This document shows positions 44,749-52,885 of a DNA stretch of 64,000 nucleotides, piece after piece. A model generated the notes under the pieces. The model saw only the letters and a list, made by a program, of their open reading frames with translations, was not told the DNA's origin and made no database searches. How positions within the stretch are numbered: the first letter of the stretch is position 1; the number at the start of each line of letters is the position of its first letter. Source of the stretch: Spirochaeta thermophila DSM 6578. GTDB lineage: Bacteria > Spirochaetota > Spirochaetia > Winmispirales > Winmispiraceae. The DNA lies in assembly GCF_000184345.1 (NCBI RefSeq), contig NC_017583.1, positions 1,736,001 to 1,800,000 on the forward strand. Direction: 5' to 3'. Both the position numbers and the translations under genes were made by a program.

Positions 44749-45182
44749 CTCCCGCCCCCTTCCATCCCCTTCCACAAAAAAGTCACCAGCGCCCCCAGGG
44801 TGAGAAACGGAGCAAAAGGAATCTTCTGCAAAGGAGAACGCCCCCTCATGAAATACCACACCATTCCTGTAAGTGAGGCAACGGCGAGCATGATCCAAGT
44901 GCCGTAGAGGCCCACTGCATATGAGAGTACAGTCCCGTACTTCACATCCCCCAAACCAAGTCCCTTGCGGAGGTGAAGAAAGAGCAACACGAGCCCTCCT
45001 GTAAGAGCAGCAAAAATGCGAAAACGAAGAAGGCCCCAGCCTTCCGTCCACGTAAAGAGCACACTCACACATCCTGTCAGAAATACAAGGAAATCGGGTA
45101 TCCGGTAGGACCTCGCATCAATGACAGAAATGAGGAGCCCTATACCTATCACACTCGCCATGAGGTCAAGTTGCTCTCCCAT
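44745..45182 (-). CDS. Prepilin peptidase, short form without methyltransferase domain
   Basis: 145 residues from ATG at 45182 (AGGTGG eight bases upstream). The two catalytic aspartates lie in IDARSYRIPD and GLGDVKYG, the A24 peptidase signature, with about five membrane helices. The usual N-terminal N-methylation domain and its CxxC pairs are absent, so it may only cleave the pseudopilins. First gene of the T2SS operon, 105 bases after the chemoreceptor stop. Confidence 0.88.
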   Translation of the reverse strand: MGEQLDLMASVIGIGLLISVIDARSYRIPDFLVFLTGCVSVLFTWTEGWGLLRFRIFAALTGGLVLLFLHLRKGLGLGDVKYGTVLSYAVGLYGTWIMLAVASLTGMVWYFMRGRSPLQKIPFAPFLTLGALVTFLWKGMEGGGS

Positions 45183-45287
45183 ATACAATTCCACCTGCAT
45201 ATGCATCACCATGCAGACATGTCCCTCCCGCTGATAAAAAAGCAGTCGGGTTTTTCTCTCCCCAGCAAGGGGTATCATGAAACGAGC

Positions 45288-47156
45288 TCAGTACCATGTC
45301 AGCTCGTCGGGTATCGAGAAATAGCCCATCTCTCGATCCAGCACCTCCCCTGCCCTGTTGAGGCGTTCCGCGGTGAGGGCAGTCTCGTCGGCCACCCTGG
45401 TGAGCTCTTCCGCTTCGCGGGCGATCCTGTGCATCGCCTCCCGCACCCCTGCAGCGACGCGTTGAAGCCGGTCGCTCCCCTCACTCACCACGTTACGTTG
45501 CCCGCTCAGGACGTGTGACGACTCCTTGATCAACCCGGAAGCGGTCCGCAACTCCTCCACAGCCTCAAGGACTTCCCGGCTCCCTGCGGCACTCTCTCTG
45601 ATCCGTTCGTGCATCTCGTGGAACGAAGCCGACACCTCCCCGATATGTCCTTCCATCACTCCGAACGCAGCGAGCATCCTCCCGCTCCCCTCCTGGATCC
45701 GACACAACTCATCCATCATCTCCAGTACTCCCTTGTGTATCCCCTCTGCCTCCCTCGTGGCGACCTCGGCCAGCTTTCTGATCTCCTGCGCCACCACTGA
45801 GAACCCCCTCCCCGCCTCACCCGCCCGCGCTGCCTCTATGGCCGCGTTCATGGCCAGGATGTTCGTCCTGTCGCCCACATCTTTTATCACATCAACCATG
45901 CGCTGTACCCTGTCCATCCACTGGCTCAGCTGCTCTATACGCTCACCCAGCGCGAAAACCACCTCCCGCGCCTCCCGCGTCTCCCCCTCCAGCCTCACGG
46001 CCACCTCGTTGTCTCTCTCGGCGAGCGAGGCGAGGCCTCGGAGACTCGCGATGATCTCTTCGATCGCGCTCGAGGACTGCTCCACCATCGCGGTCTGGGA
46101 TCGCACCTGTTCCTCCAGCTGATCGATCTGCTGGGAAATCTTCCCAGATGCCCCCGCCGTAGCCTCGGCGATCTCCTCCAACTCTTCCACTTCCGCCAGT
46201 ACCGTCGCCAGCTCCTCACCAACCCTCTTCACCCTCGCATCCGTAATCTGCGTACCATGAAGCAATTGGTCCCCAGCCTCCTTGTTCAGCCTCACCGTCT
46301 CCCTGAGCGAGGCGATCACCCTGGAAAGGGCATCGACGAAACGATTCATGCCCTCCATCACCTGCTGGAACTCGTCCCTCACCTTCTCCACCTTGAACCG
46401 CACCGAGAGATCACCCGTGCCCAGGGTCGAGAGGCCAGCGACCATCCGTTCCGTGGCACTCGAAAGGCCCCGCCCCGTCCGCAGCGAGAGCAAGAACGCA
46501 CCGAAGAAGAGGAGTACGAGGAATCCCCCGGTCACGAGAAAGGCTCTCTGCTCCGTACGGGCGAGCGCCTCATCGATGAAGGCCTTCTGTTCCTCGAATA
46601 CGGAGAGCGAAGAGTCCAGGCTGGAGGAGAGAGTCTCTCCCACGGTGTAGAAGAGCTCGAGGGTCTTCAGAGCCTCTGCGTAACGCTCCTCACTCCCCCG
46701 TAAGATGGCAGTATCGGTATAGAACCTGCGGGGGATCACCGGGGATGGATTGCCGTACACCTCAGCGGCGTGTTCGTAGAGAGACTCGTAGAGCTGCCGG
46801 AATCCTCTGAGATTGCGCTCGTTGAGATCCTGAAGTTCCCCTATCGTGGCAAGGGCCTCGGCGAGGACCTCGCCCCTTCTCCGTATCTCCCGGATACCGG
46901 CGATCTCCTCGAACTCCTGTGAGAACACCTCCATGGTTTGCTGGAGGAGCTCACGGCCACGGTTGAACGCGAGCGTATCGAGGCGGTTCACCATGTATCG
47001 CAGATCTCTCAACGAGATCTCCGCACGGTTGAGCACCTCCTGTTCACGTCGCATAGCCTGAAACGGCGCCAGGAGGAAGAAATAGAGGACCACCGTCGAA
47101 ACGAAGAGTACGATCACACTGTTCACGAGCAGGAGGAGACGCGTTCTGATCTTCAT
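45288..47156 (-). CDS. Methyl-accepting chemotaxis protein
   Basis: 622 residues; ATG with GGAGG five bases upstream. Membrane helices at about 6-32 and 202-222 bracket a helical periplasmic sensor of roughly 170 residues, followed by HAMP and a long signalling coiled coil whose hairpin tip reads [20 protein letters not shown]. An operator sits 47 bases upstream, so it is probably induced with the glucan genes and may sense the sugar or its binding protein. Confidence 0.93.
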   Translation of the reverse strand: MKIRTRLLLLVNSVIVLFVSTVVLYFFLLAPFQAMRREQEVLNRAEISLRDLRYMVNRLDTLAFNRGRELLQQTMEVFSQEFEEIAGIREIRRRGEVLAEALATIGELQDLNERNLRGFRQLYESLYEHAAEVYGNPSPVIPRRFYTDTAILRGSEERYAEALKTLELFYTVGETLSSSLDSSLSVFEEQKAFIDEALARTEQRAFLVTGGFLVLLFFGAFLLSLRTGRGLSSATERMVAGLSTLGTGDLSVRFKVEKVRDEFQQVMEGMNRFVDALSRVIASLRETVRLNKEAGDQLLHGTQITDARVKRVGEELATVLAEVEELEEIAEATAGASGKISQQIDQLEEQVRSQTAMVEQSSSAIEEIIASLRGLASLAERDNEVAVRLEGETREAREVVFALGERIEQLSQWMDRVQRMVDVIKDVGDRTNILAMNAAIEAARAGEAGRGFSVVAQEIRKLAEVATREAEGIHKGVLEMMDELCRIQEGSGRMLAAFGVMEGHIGEVSASFHEMHERIRESAAGSREVLEAVEELRTASGLIKESSHVLSGQRNVVSEGSDRLQRVAAGVREAMHRIAREAEELTRVADETALTAERLNRAGEVLDREMGYFSIPDELTWY

Positions 47157-47202
47157 GGCGTCCTCCTGCTCAAAGGAGACAGGAGGGGACCCAATCTCTC
47201 AG

Positions 47203-47216
47203 ATTTAACGTTAAAC
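47203..47216 (-). promoter_or_regulatory. LacI-type operator of the chemoreceptor gene
   Basis: ATTTAACGTTAAAC, 47 bases upstream of the ATG; 13 of 14 bases match the symmetric consensus. Confidence 0.8.
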
Positions 47217-47291
47217 ATGAAATGTATACTACCTCCTCCTTTCAATGCCGTCAAGTCTTTTCAGGTCGGAGACTCATCCCTGCGTTCCTTC

Positions 47292-48359
47292 TCAGGACCG
47301 CCTCTCGGCCACACTGGAACGTTCAACCAGACGTACAGAGAAGACCACCTCCCTCTGAGGAATCGGCTTTCCCTCGAGAAAATCGATGAGCAGGTTGGCC
47401 GCCATCACCCCCTTCTCCTCCACATCCTGATGTATGGTGGTGAGAGGCGGATGGGTGAACCGACTCATCGGAAGATCGTCGAAGCCCACGATGGAGAGGT
47501 CTTCCGGCACCCGCCTTCCCAGATCCTGCGTCCCCAGCAGGATACCCGCCGCGAGGCTGTCGGCCGTTGCGAATACCGCCGTAATCCCGCCAACCCGCGA
47601 GAGTTTGTAGGCCAGCTTCTTCCCCTCCTCCACGGTGATGTCCTGGATGAACACATCCTCCTCCCTGAACGAAAGCCCCGCCTCCTCGAGAGCGTCGCGA
47701 TACCCACGGAAGCGCTCGGCCACCACCCCACCGTCCAGGATCTCCGGTCCTGCAAACGCGATGCGCGTATGCCCTTTCTGGATGAGGTACTTGGTGGCGA
47801 GATATCCTCCCTTGTAGTCTTCGAGCCCCACCTTGAAGACCCGGTCGCTCTCCACCTCGATGTAGCTGTCGATCAGCACGAGGGGCGTACCCGAGGAGAG
47901 AAGGAGGTCGAAAAACTCGTCCTTGAAGAGCCCCACCACTATCACGCCGTCCATGTTCCAGTGTTTGAGGAGCGAGTACAACTCCCTGGTATCGTCCACC
48001 GTCCGCAGCATGAGGAAGTAGTCGCGCCCCCTGAGCGTACGCTCTATGCCCCCCACGAATGTCCCGTGGAAGAGATCCTGAAGGAAGCTTCCATGCTGAC
48101 TGGGAATGAGATGGTTGATCACCCCGATGATGCGCGACTGCTGCTTCACCAGCGACCGCGCGAACATGTTGGGGGTGTAGTTGTACTTCCGGATGATGCT
48201 CCGTACCTTCTCCACCGTGGCCGGCGAGACCCTGTGGTACCGTCCATGGATCACGTTCGACACCGTGGTCACACTCACATTCGCTTCCCGGGCGATATCC
48301 TTTATGGTGACGCTGTCAGGCTGGGTCTTCCGCCCCCTCTGGTTGCCCTTCCGTGCCAT
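47292..48359 (-). CDS. LacI-family transcriptional repressor of the glucan locus
   Basis: 355 residues; ATG with AAGGAG upstream. The DNA-binding domain is VTIKDIAREANVSVTTVSNVIHGRYHRVS (about 17-45), then the hinge helix TPNMFARSLV and a periplasmic-binding-like effector domain (RIIGVINHLIPSQHGSF, GVIVVGLF, AFAGPEILDGG, GFDDLPMSRFTHPPLTTI). It lies just upstream of the chemoreceptor operator. No copy of the operator was seen in front of its own start, so it may not repress itself. Effector likely a gluco-disaccharide. Confidence 0.93.
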   Translation of the reverse strand: MARKGNQRGRKTQPDSVTIKDIAREANVSVTTVSNVIHGRYHRVSPATVEKVRSIIRKYNYTPNMFARSLVKQQSRIIGVINHLIPSQHGSFLQDLFHGTFVGGIERTLRGRDYFLMLRTVDDTRELYSLLKHWNMDGVIVVGLFKDEFFDLLLSSGTPLVLIDSYIEVESDRVFKVGLEDYKGGYLATKYLIQKGHTRIAFAGPEILDGGVVAERFRGYRDALEEAGLSFREEDVFIQDITVEEGKKLAYKLSRVGGITAVFATADSLAAGILLGTQDLGRRVPEDLSIVGFDDLPMSRFTHPPLTTIHQDVEEKGVMAANLLIDFLEGKPIPQREVVFSVRLVERSSVAERRS

Positions 48360-48505
48360 AGACGCTCCTTATGAAACCTTCTTTACCATATTTCCCCCGT
48401 CGCGTCACGGGGTTCACGGAACTCCTTGTCCAGATCTCCCTCCGACTGCTCGGGGTTGTTCCGGTGGAGACATACCTCCCACTGGGGTATACTGATAGTG
48501 AGGCC

Positions 48506-48946
48506 ATGAACAAACTGTCGCTCACCTCTTTTTTCGTTCTCCTCACATGGGTGGCCCTTTCCGGTGGATGTACTCTTCTCTTCGTCCAGCCCGACCACTA
48601 TGAACCCGACGATTCCTTCGACGAGGCATCCTCCATCGACCTAGGAGAGCGACAGCATCGGACCTTTCATGTCGAAGGAGACGATGACTACGTGAAGGCG
48701 TATCTCTCGGAAAACACCGAGTACCTCATTTCGGTAAAAGGCGATGCCCACATCAATCCTGTGGTGGTACTATACGATGAGGAGAAATACTGGCTGGATT
48801 GCATCGATTCTCCGAACTCGTATCATTCGGAGATCTTCACATACGTACCTGAATATACAGGATATTACTACCTGTGGATATTCGAATGGGGAAATGACGA
48901 TAGAGGCACCTATACACTCTCTGTGGAGGTGAACGGCACGGATTGA
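48506..48946 (+). CDS. Lipoprotein with PPC-type beta-sandwich domain
   Basis: 146 residues from ATG at 48506 with GTGAGG upstream. A lipoprotein signal (FFVLLTWVALSGGC) is followed by YEPDDSFDEASSIDLGERQHRTF, EDDDYVK-type and YLWIFEWGNDDRGTYTLSVEV segments, the layout of bacterial pre-peptidase C-terminal (PPC) domains. Divergent from the LacI gene. No enzyme motif; probably a surface accessory protein. Confidence 0.7.
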   Translation: MNKLSLTSFFVLLTWVALSGGCTLLFVQPDHYEPDDSFDEASSIDLGERQHRTFHVEGDDDYVKAYLSENTEYLISVKGDAHINPVVVLYDEEKYWLDCIDSPNSYHSEIFTYVPEYTGYYYLWIFEWGNDDRGTYTLSVEVNGTD

Positions 48947-49039
48947 ACCTGACGATACCCTCGAGTAGGCACGGTCCATATCCGGGGGAGGGATGCAGTA
49001 ACGCCACCTATACCATGGAACCGAGGAGGAGTAGACGGG

Positions 49040-49272
49040 AGCAGCGATCTCCCGGAACATATCCTATTTTATTCCACACACGCTCCCTGCTGGAGACCTC
49101 GAGCCCGTATTCGGATTATACGATGCGGAAGGGCGCTTCCTCGAGGGCGGGAAATCCGACTGCGCCGGGGAGTCGCACCACGTCTGGTTCCATCGGAACA
49201 TAGTCCACTCAGATATATGAAGCATGGAGAGGACACACAGACTATTACAGCATCACGATACGGGAACGGTAG
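49040..49272 (+). pseudogene. Remnant of a second PPC-domain protein
   Basis: No frame is open throughout, but the plus strand encodes PAGDLEPVFGLYDAEGRFLE and SDCAGESHHVWF ending in a stop at about 49220. A second frame just after it reads GHTDYYSITIRER and a stop. Both fit successive parts of a PPC domain such as the one in the gene at 48506. It looks like a decayed tandem copy; together with short flanks it fills the 48,947-49,331 gap. Confidence 0.45.
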
Positions 49273-49331
49273 AGAGAGGTGGTCTGAACGGATTGGAATG
49301 ACAGAGAAACCAATGAAATGAGGAGAACACC

Positions 49332-49787
49332 ATGAAACGATCCTTGAAGAAGCTGCTGGTACTCTTGGTCATAGTGTCACCGCTTTTAACCACCTGTTTC
49401 CTCGGTCCGGAAGGGGAGGAAGAGTGGGTCGTGGCTCGCGTGGAATACTCCATCCAATACGACATCTTGGAGATCATCATAGCAAACGTAGACAACCTAA
49501 ATTCGTATGATTACTTGACGGAAGAGATCGGGGGCGAGACCTTCGATTTTCGTACAGCTTTCGAGTTCTGTGACGGACAGCATCGGCCAGGCGATCTCCC
49601 GTCTCTATATGAACACAGTATCGTATTCCAGGGAATCGACCCTCCCCTCGATCCATCGGAAGAGGGCATATGCCTCGTCTTCGATTCCGATGTGACGTTC
49701 TACAAGGCGAAAACAACCGAGTGGACCGATCTGATAGCCGTATGCCACTTCAAGGACCAGAGGGTCCCTGTAACCTTCATCGAATAG
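49332..49787 (+). CDS. Small lipoprotein of unknown function
   Basis: 151 residues; ATG with GAGGAGA seven bases upstream. The signal MKRSLKKLLVLLVIVSPLLTTC ends in a lipobox-like LLTTC. The remainder is acidic with no recognised motif and one Cys pair candidate (CDGQ and CLVF/CHF). Its neighbours are also small lipoproteins, so a surface cluster is likely. Confidence 0.6.
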   Translation: MKRSLKKLLVLLVIVSPLLTTCFLGPEGEEEWVVARVEYSIQYDILEIIIANVDNLNSYDYLTEEIGGETFDFRTAFEFCDGQHRPGDLPSLYEHSIVFQGIDPPLDPSEEGICLVFDSDVTFYKAKTTEWTDLIAVCHFKDQRVPVTFIE

Positions 49788-49879
49788 GAGCATCGGCCAC
49801 ACTCTCTTCCCGGATCCTGGGGCAAAGCCCGCATCTATGAGCTATTCACGGGAGAATGGCTACCAAGCGTTTATCCCAT

Positions 49880-49921
49880 TTGACAAAAAAAGCGACACGG
49901 TATATAATGACTGATAAGTCA
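49880..49921 (+). promoter_or_regulatory. Consensus promoter with overlapping palindrome, TetR gene
   Basis: TTGACA (49880-49885), a 17-base spacer and TATAAT (49903-49908) are perfect sigma-70 boxes. TGACT-GATA-AGTCA (49908-49921) starts on the last base of the -10 box and covers the expected start site, a fitting place for TetR autorepression. The leader to the ATG is about 100 bases. Confidence 0.75.
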
Positions 49922-50013
49922 ATCAAAAAAGACCCCAAAAGACATGCTTCCGGGACAACTTTGCGTGAGCTTCGGGGCTTTTGGACGTATCGGGTAGCCT
50001 CGGAGGTGAAACG

Positions 50014-50670
50014 ATGTCACCACGAAAGGCAGAAGAGAACACAAGGATCCGGGACGAGCGAAGAGAACAGATACTCTCCGCCGCACTGGAGGTCTTCATC
50101 CAGAAAGGCTACTCGGCGACAAAGATCGCAGACATCGCTGCAACCGCCGGCATCAGCCACGGACTGGTCTACCACTACTTCAGATCGAAAGAAGAGATCT
50201 ACGCAGAACTGACAAGTCGCCTCGTGAAGAGCACGGAAGCAACCGCCCGAATCGCACACGAATCCGGGGACCCGCGTTCCACACTCCTCCGTGTGCTGGA
50301 GCTCATGCTTCAGGGGATGGAGAAGGAACCGGCCTACTACATCCTGGCCGCTCAGATCATGCTGATGGCGGAAGCCCTCCCCTCCCAAGCGAATGACATA
50401 TTCAGGAGCGGCATGGAGAGCGCCCGTGCCGTTGCCGCGGTGATCGCCGAAGGCCAGAAAGCAGGCTGTTTCCGCGAGGGAGACCCCCTCCAGCACTTCG
50501 TCCTTCTCTATTCGGCGATCACCGGGCTTGCCATTACCCGGAACACGAGCCTCAAGATGGGAGGTGAACCCGTGACGGTGGACGCGGCCACCCTCCTGAG
50601 ACTCATCGAATCCCATCGGAGTACGGAGGAGCCAACCACCGCGCGTTCCCTGGAGCAGACTCCCGAGTGA
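50014..50670 (+). CDS. TetR/AcrR-family transcriptional regulator
   Basis: 218 residues from ATG at 50014 (GGAGG seven bases upstream). The N-terminal helix-turn-helix reads REQILSAALEVFIQKGYSAT, KIADIAATAGISHGLVYHYF and RSKEEIYAEL, all standard for TetR. The C-terminal ligand domain is not assigned. It precedes the transporter and the oxidoreductase on the same strand and probably controls them and itself. Confidence 0.9.
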   Translation: MSPRKAEENTRIRDERREQILSAALEVFIQKGYSATKIADIAATAGISHGLVYHYFRSKEEIYAELTSRLVKSTEATARIAHESGDPRSTLLRVLELMLQGMEKEPAYYILAAQIMLMAEALPSQANDIFRSGMESARAVAAVIAEGQKAGCFREGDPLQHFVLLYSAITGLAITRNTSLKMGGEPVTVDAATLLRLIESHRSTEEPTTARSLEQTPE

Positions 50671-50726
50671 GGTCGGCATCTCCTCCAGGAACCGACACAT
50701 CACACGACTAAAGAAAGGAGTGCGCT

Positions 50727-51626
50727 ATGTCCATCCACCTCATCGGCGTCCTCTCGGCAATCACAGCGGGAATCGCGTTCAACCTCGGCCTCGTCCTCCA
50801 GAAGGTGGCCGTCGCCCGCGTGCCCAAGGAGACCTCCCATCTCATGCGTCACGTGGTACGAAGCCCGCTTTGGCTCATGGGATTCGGCATCCAGTTCCTC
50901 TTCGGCACCCCCCTCAACATGCTCGCCCTGGGGTATCTCGGACCTGCCATCGTACCGGGGCTGATGAGCATGGGACTCATCGTCCTGGCCCTGGCAGGCA
51001 TGCTCATCGCCCGGGAATCCGTCCGGATCGAAGACGTAACGGGGATCCTCCTGGTGATGATCGCTGTGACCCTCCTCGGTCTCAGCGGACTCACCGTGGA
51101 TATGAAGGGGGTCGACCTGCACGATTCGATTCTGCTCATGAGATTCCTCATCTTCACCACGGTGGTCGCATGTCTTTCTATACTCTGTCACACGCTCAAA
51201 GGAAGCATGAAGAGACACGAAGGGATCCTGCACATTCTCAACGCCGGGCTCCTCTATGTGCAATCGAACCTCTGGCTCGCCTTCCTCATGGGACTCCTCA
51301 TGCGGTGGACTTCGGGTAGCCTCAGCCATTCCGAGCTCACCTTCATGGGGCTGGCCTCTCTGGTGATCTTCTTGGCAAGCATCTTCGGCATCGCCGAAAC
51401 CCAGCGAGCTTTCCGATCGGGGGATGTGATAAGGCTCGTTCCGATCCAGAGCCTTCCGCAACAGGTGCTCCCCCTTGTGAGCTACTTTGCAGTGCTCGCC
51501 CTTTCACCGCCGAGGCCTTCTTCCCTCCCCCTTGGGGGTACAGGAGCCCTTCTCATCATCGTGGGATCGGGTCTCCTCGCACGAAGACAGATGGAAATTC
51601 AATCGATCGAAGGAGGAACGACATGA
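50727..51626 (+). CDS. DMT-superfamily (EamA/NIPA-like) membrane transporter
   Basis: 299 residues with about nine or ten hydrophobic helices. It starts MSIHLIGVLSAITAGIAFN with AAGGAG upstream. The helix pattern, with QKVAVARV after helix 1 and a closing LGGTGALLIIVGSGLLARR, is like drug/metabolite transporters and bacterial NIPA relatives. Its stop is inside the ATG of the following oxidoreductase (ATGA), so the two were translationally coupled before the IS3 insertion. Substrate unknown. Confidence 0.7.
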   Translation: MSIHLIGVLSAITAGIAFNLGLVLQKVAVARVPKETSHLMRHVVRSPLWLMGFGIQFLFGTPLNMLALGYLGPAIVPGLMSMGLIVLALAGMLIARESVRIEDVTGILLVMIAVTLLGLSGLTVDMKGVDLHDSILLMRFLIFTTVVACLSILCHTLKGSMKRHEGILHILNAGLLYVQSNLWLAFLMGLLMRWTSGSLSHSELTFMGLASLVIFLASIFGIAETQRAFRSGDVIRLVPIQSLPQQVLPLVSYFAVLALSPPRPSSLPLGGTGALLIIVGSGLLARRQMEIQSIEGGTT

Positions 51627-51729
51627 GAGACACTGATGTCATCGTGATCGGCGGCGGTATACTGCGTCCCGTAGGAGTGGACACGGAGAAATGGTAGAGG
51701 TAAGACTGGAATAAGGGAGGAGGACGCAG

Positions 51730-52065
51730 ATGAAGAAGCGGACATGGACCACTGAAGAGAAACTTGCGATCGTCCTGGAAGGACTCCGAGGCGAACGGCA
51801 GATCGCCGAGATCTGCCGGGAACACCAGATCAGCCAGACGATGTACTACCGATGGCGGGACAGGTTTCTGGAAGGGGGCACGAGAGCCCTTGCAGACGGC
51901 AGGAAGGAGAAGGACACCTATCGAGCGAAGATAGAGCAGCTTGAGAAGATCATAGCGAAGCAGGCGATCCAGATCGAGATACTAAAAAAACGAAGGAGCT
52001 GTTGGGGAGATAGAGGCGGTGGAGCGGCTGGTGGGGGAAGGGTACCGGGTGAAGGATGCGTGTGA
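51730..52065 (+). CDS. IS3-family OrfA, copy 2
   Basis: 111 residues with the same helix-turn-helix and zipper as copy 1, differing by two residues (Gly near 20 and near 98). Seven A at 51984-51990 precede the overlap with OrfB. A -1 shift there would hit TAG after seven codons; only the +1 frame leads into OrfB. Confidence 0.88.
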   Translation: MKKRTWTTEEKLAIVLEGLRGERQIAEICREHQISQTMYYRWRDRFLEGGTRALADGRKEKDTYRAKIEQLEKIIAKQAIQIEILKKRRSCWGDRGGGAAGGGRVPGEGCV

Positions 52066-52885
52066 GGCACTTGGCGTGAGTCGGAGCCGGTACTATGCGA
52101 GGAGGAAAAGGGGGCAGAAGGTGGGGAAGAAGCGGGAGGAGAAGGAGAGGGACGATGGGCGGCTTATGGAGAAGATCAGGGATCTTGTGGGGGAGCATCC
52201 GTACTGGGGGTACAGGCGGGTGGCGTGGTGGTTGAGGAGGCGGGAGGGGGAGGAGGTGAGCGAGAAGCGGGTGAGAGGACTTATGAAGGGTGCGGGGCTT
52301 ATGTGTAGACGGGAGAAGAAGAAAGCGAGACGTGGGAGTGGGCGAGGGAAGCCGGTGGCGAGGAGACCGAGGGAGTGGTGGGGGATCGACATGACGAAGG
52401 TGCTGGTGAAAGGGATAGGATGGGTCTATCTCGTGATCGTACTTGACTGGTACACGAAGAAGCTGGTGGGGTGGAAGGTGTCGGTGAGGGGGAGGAGTGA
52501 GGAGTGGTGTGCGGCGATGGAGATGGCGGTGGAGCGGGAGTTTCCCGAGGGGGTGAGGGGGAGAGGGCTTCGGCTGGTGAGTGACAACGGGAGCCAACCG
52601 TTGAGCCGGTCGTTCATGAAGGCGATGGAGGTATTGGGGATCGAACAGGTGTTCACGAGCTACAACAATCCGAAGGGGAATGCGGACACGGAGCGGATGA
52701 TACGGACGATGAAGGAGGAGCTGTTGTGGCTGCGGGAGTGGGAGCACGTGGGGGAGCTGGAGGAGGCGGTGAGGGGATGGGCGGAGGAGTACAACCGGCA
52801 CTATGTCCACAGTGCGCTAGGGTACAGGAGCCCTGAGGAATATGAGGCCCTTTGGGCGCAGATGCAAGGAGAGGAGGTCGCATGA
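52019..52885 (+). CDS. IS3-family transposase OrfB, copy 2
   Basis: 288 residues, identical to copy 1 as translated. GTG at 52019 has GGGGAGA upstream, so it could start alone. rve catalytic residues lie in WWGIDMTKV, LVSDNGSQ and the glutamate of NPKGNADTERM. Confidence 0.9.
   Translation: MERLVGEGYRVKDACEALGVSRSRYYARRKRGQKVGKKREEKERDDGRLMEKIRDLVGEHPYWGYRRVAWWLRRREGEEVSEKRVRGLMKGAGLMCRREKKKARRGSGRGKPVARRPREWWGIDMTKVLVKGIGWVYLVIVLDWYTKKLVGWKVSVRGRSEEWCAAMEMAVEREFPEGVRGRGLRLVSDNGSQPLSRSFMKAMEVLGIEQVFTSYNNPKGNADTERMIRTMKEELLWLREWEHVGELEEAVRGWAEEYNRHYVHSALGYRSPEEYEALWAQMQGEEVA

Noticed and set aside
44749-45072. N-terminal extension of gspD
   Set aside because: It overlaps the prepilin peptidase in another frame and has no domain; the TTG at 44748 gives a signal peptide and a TTGA stop/start overlap.
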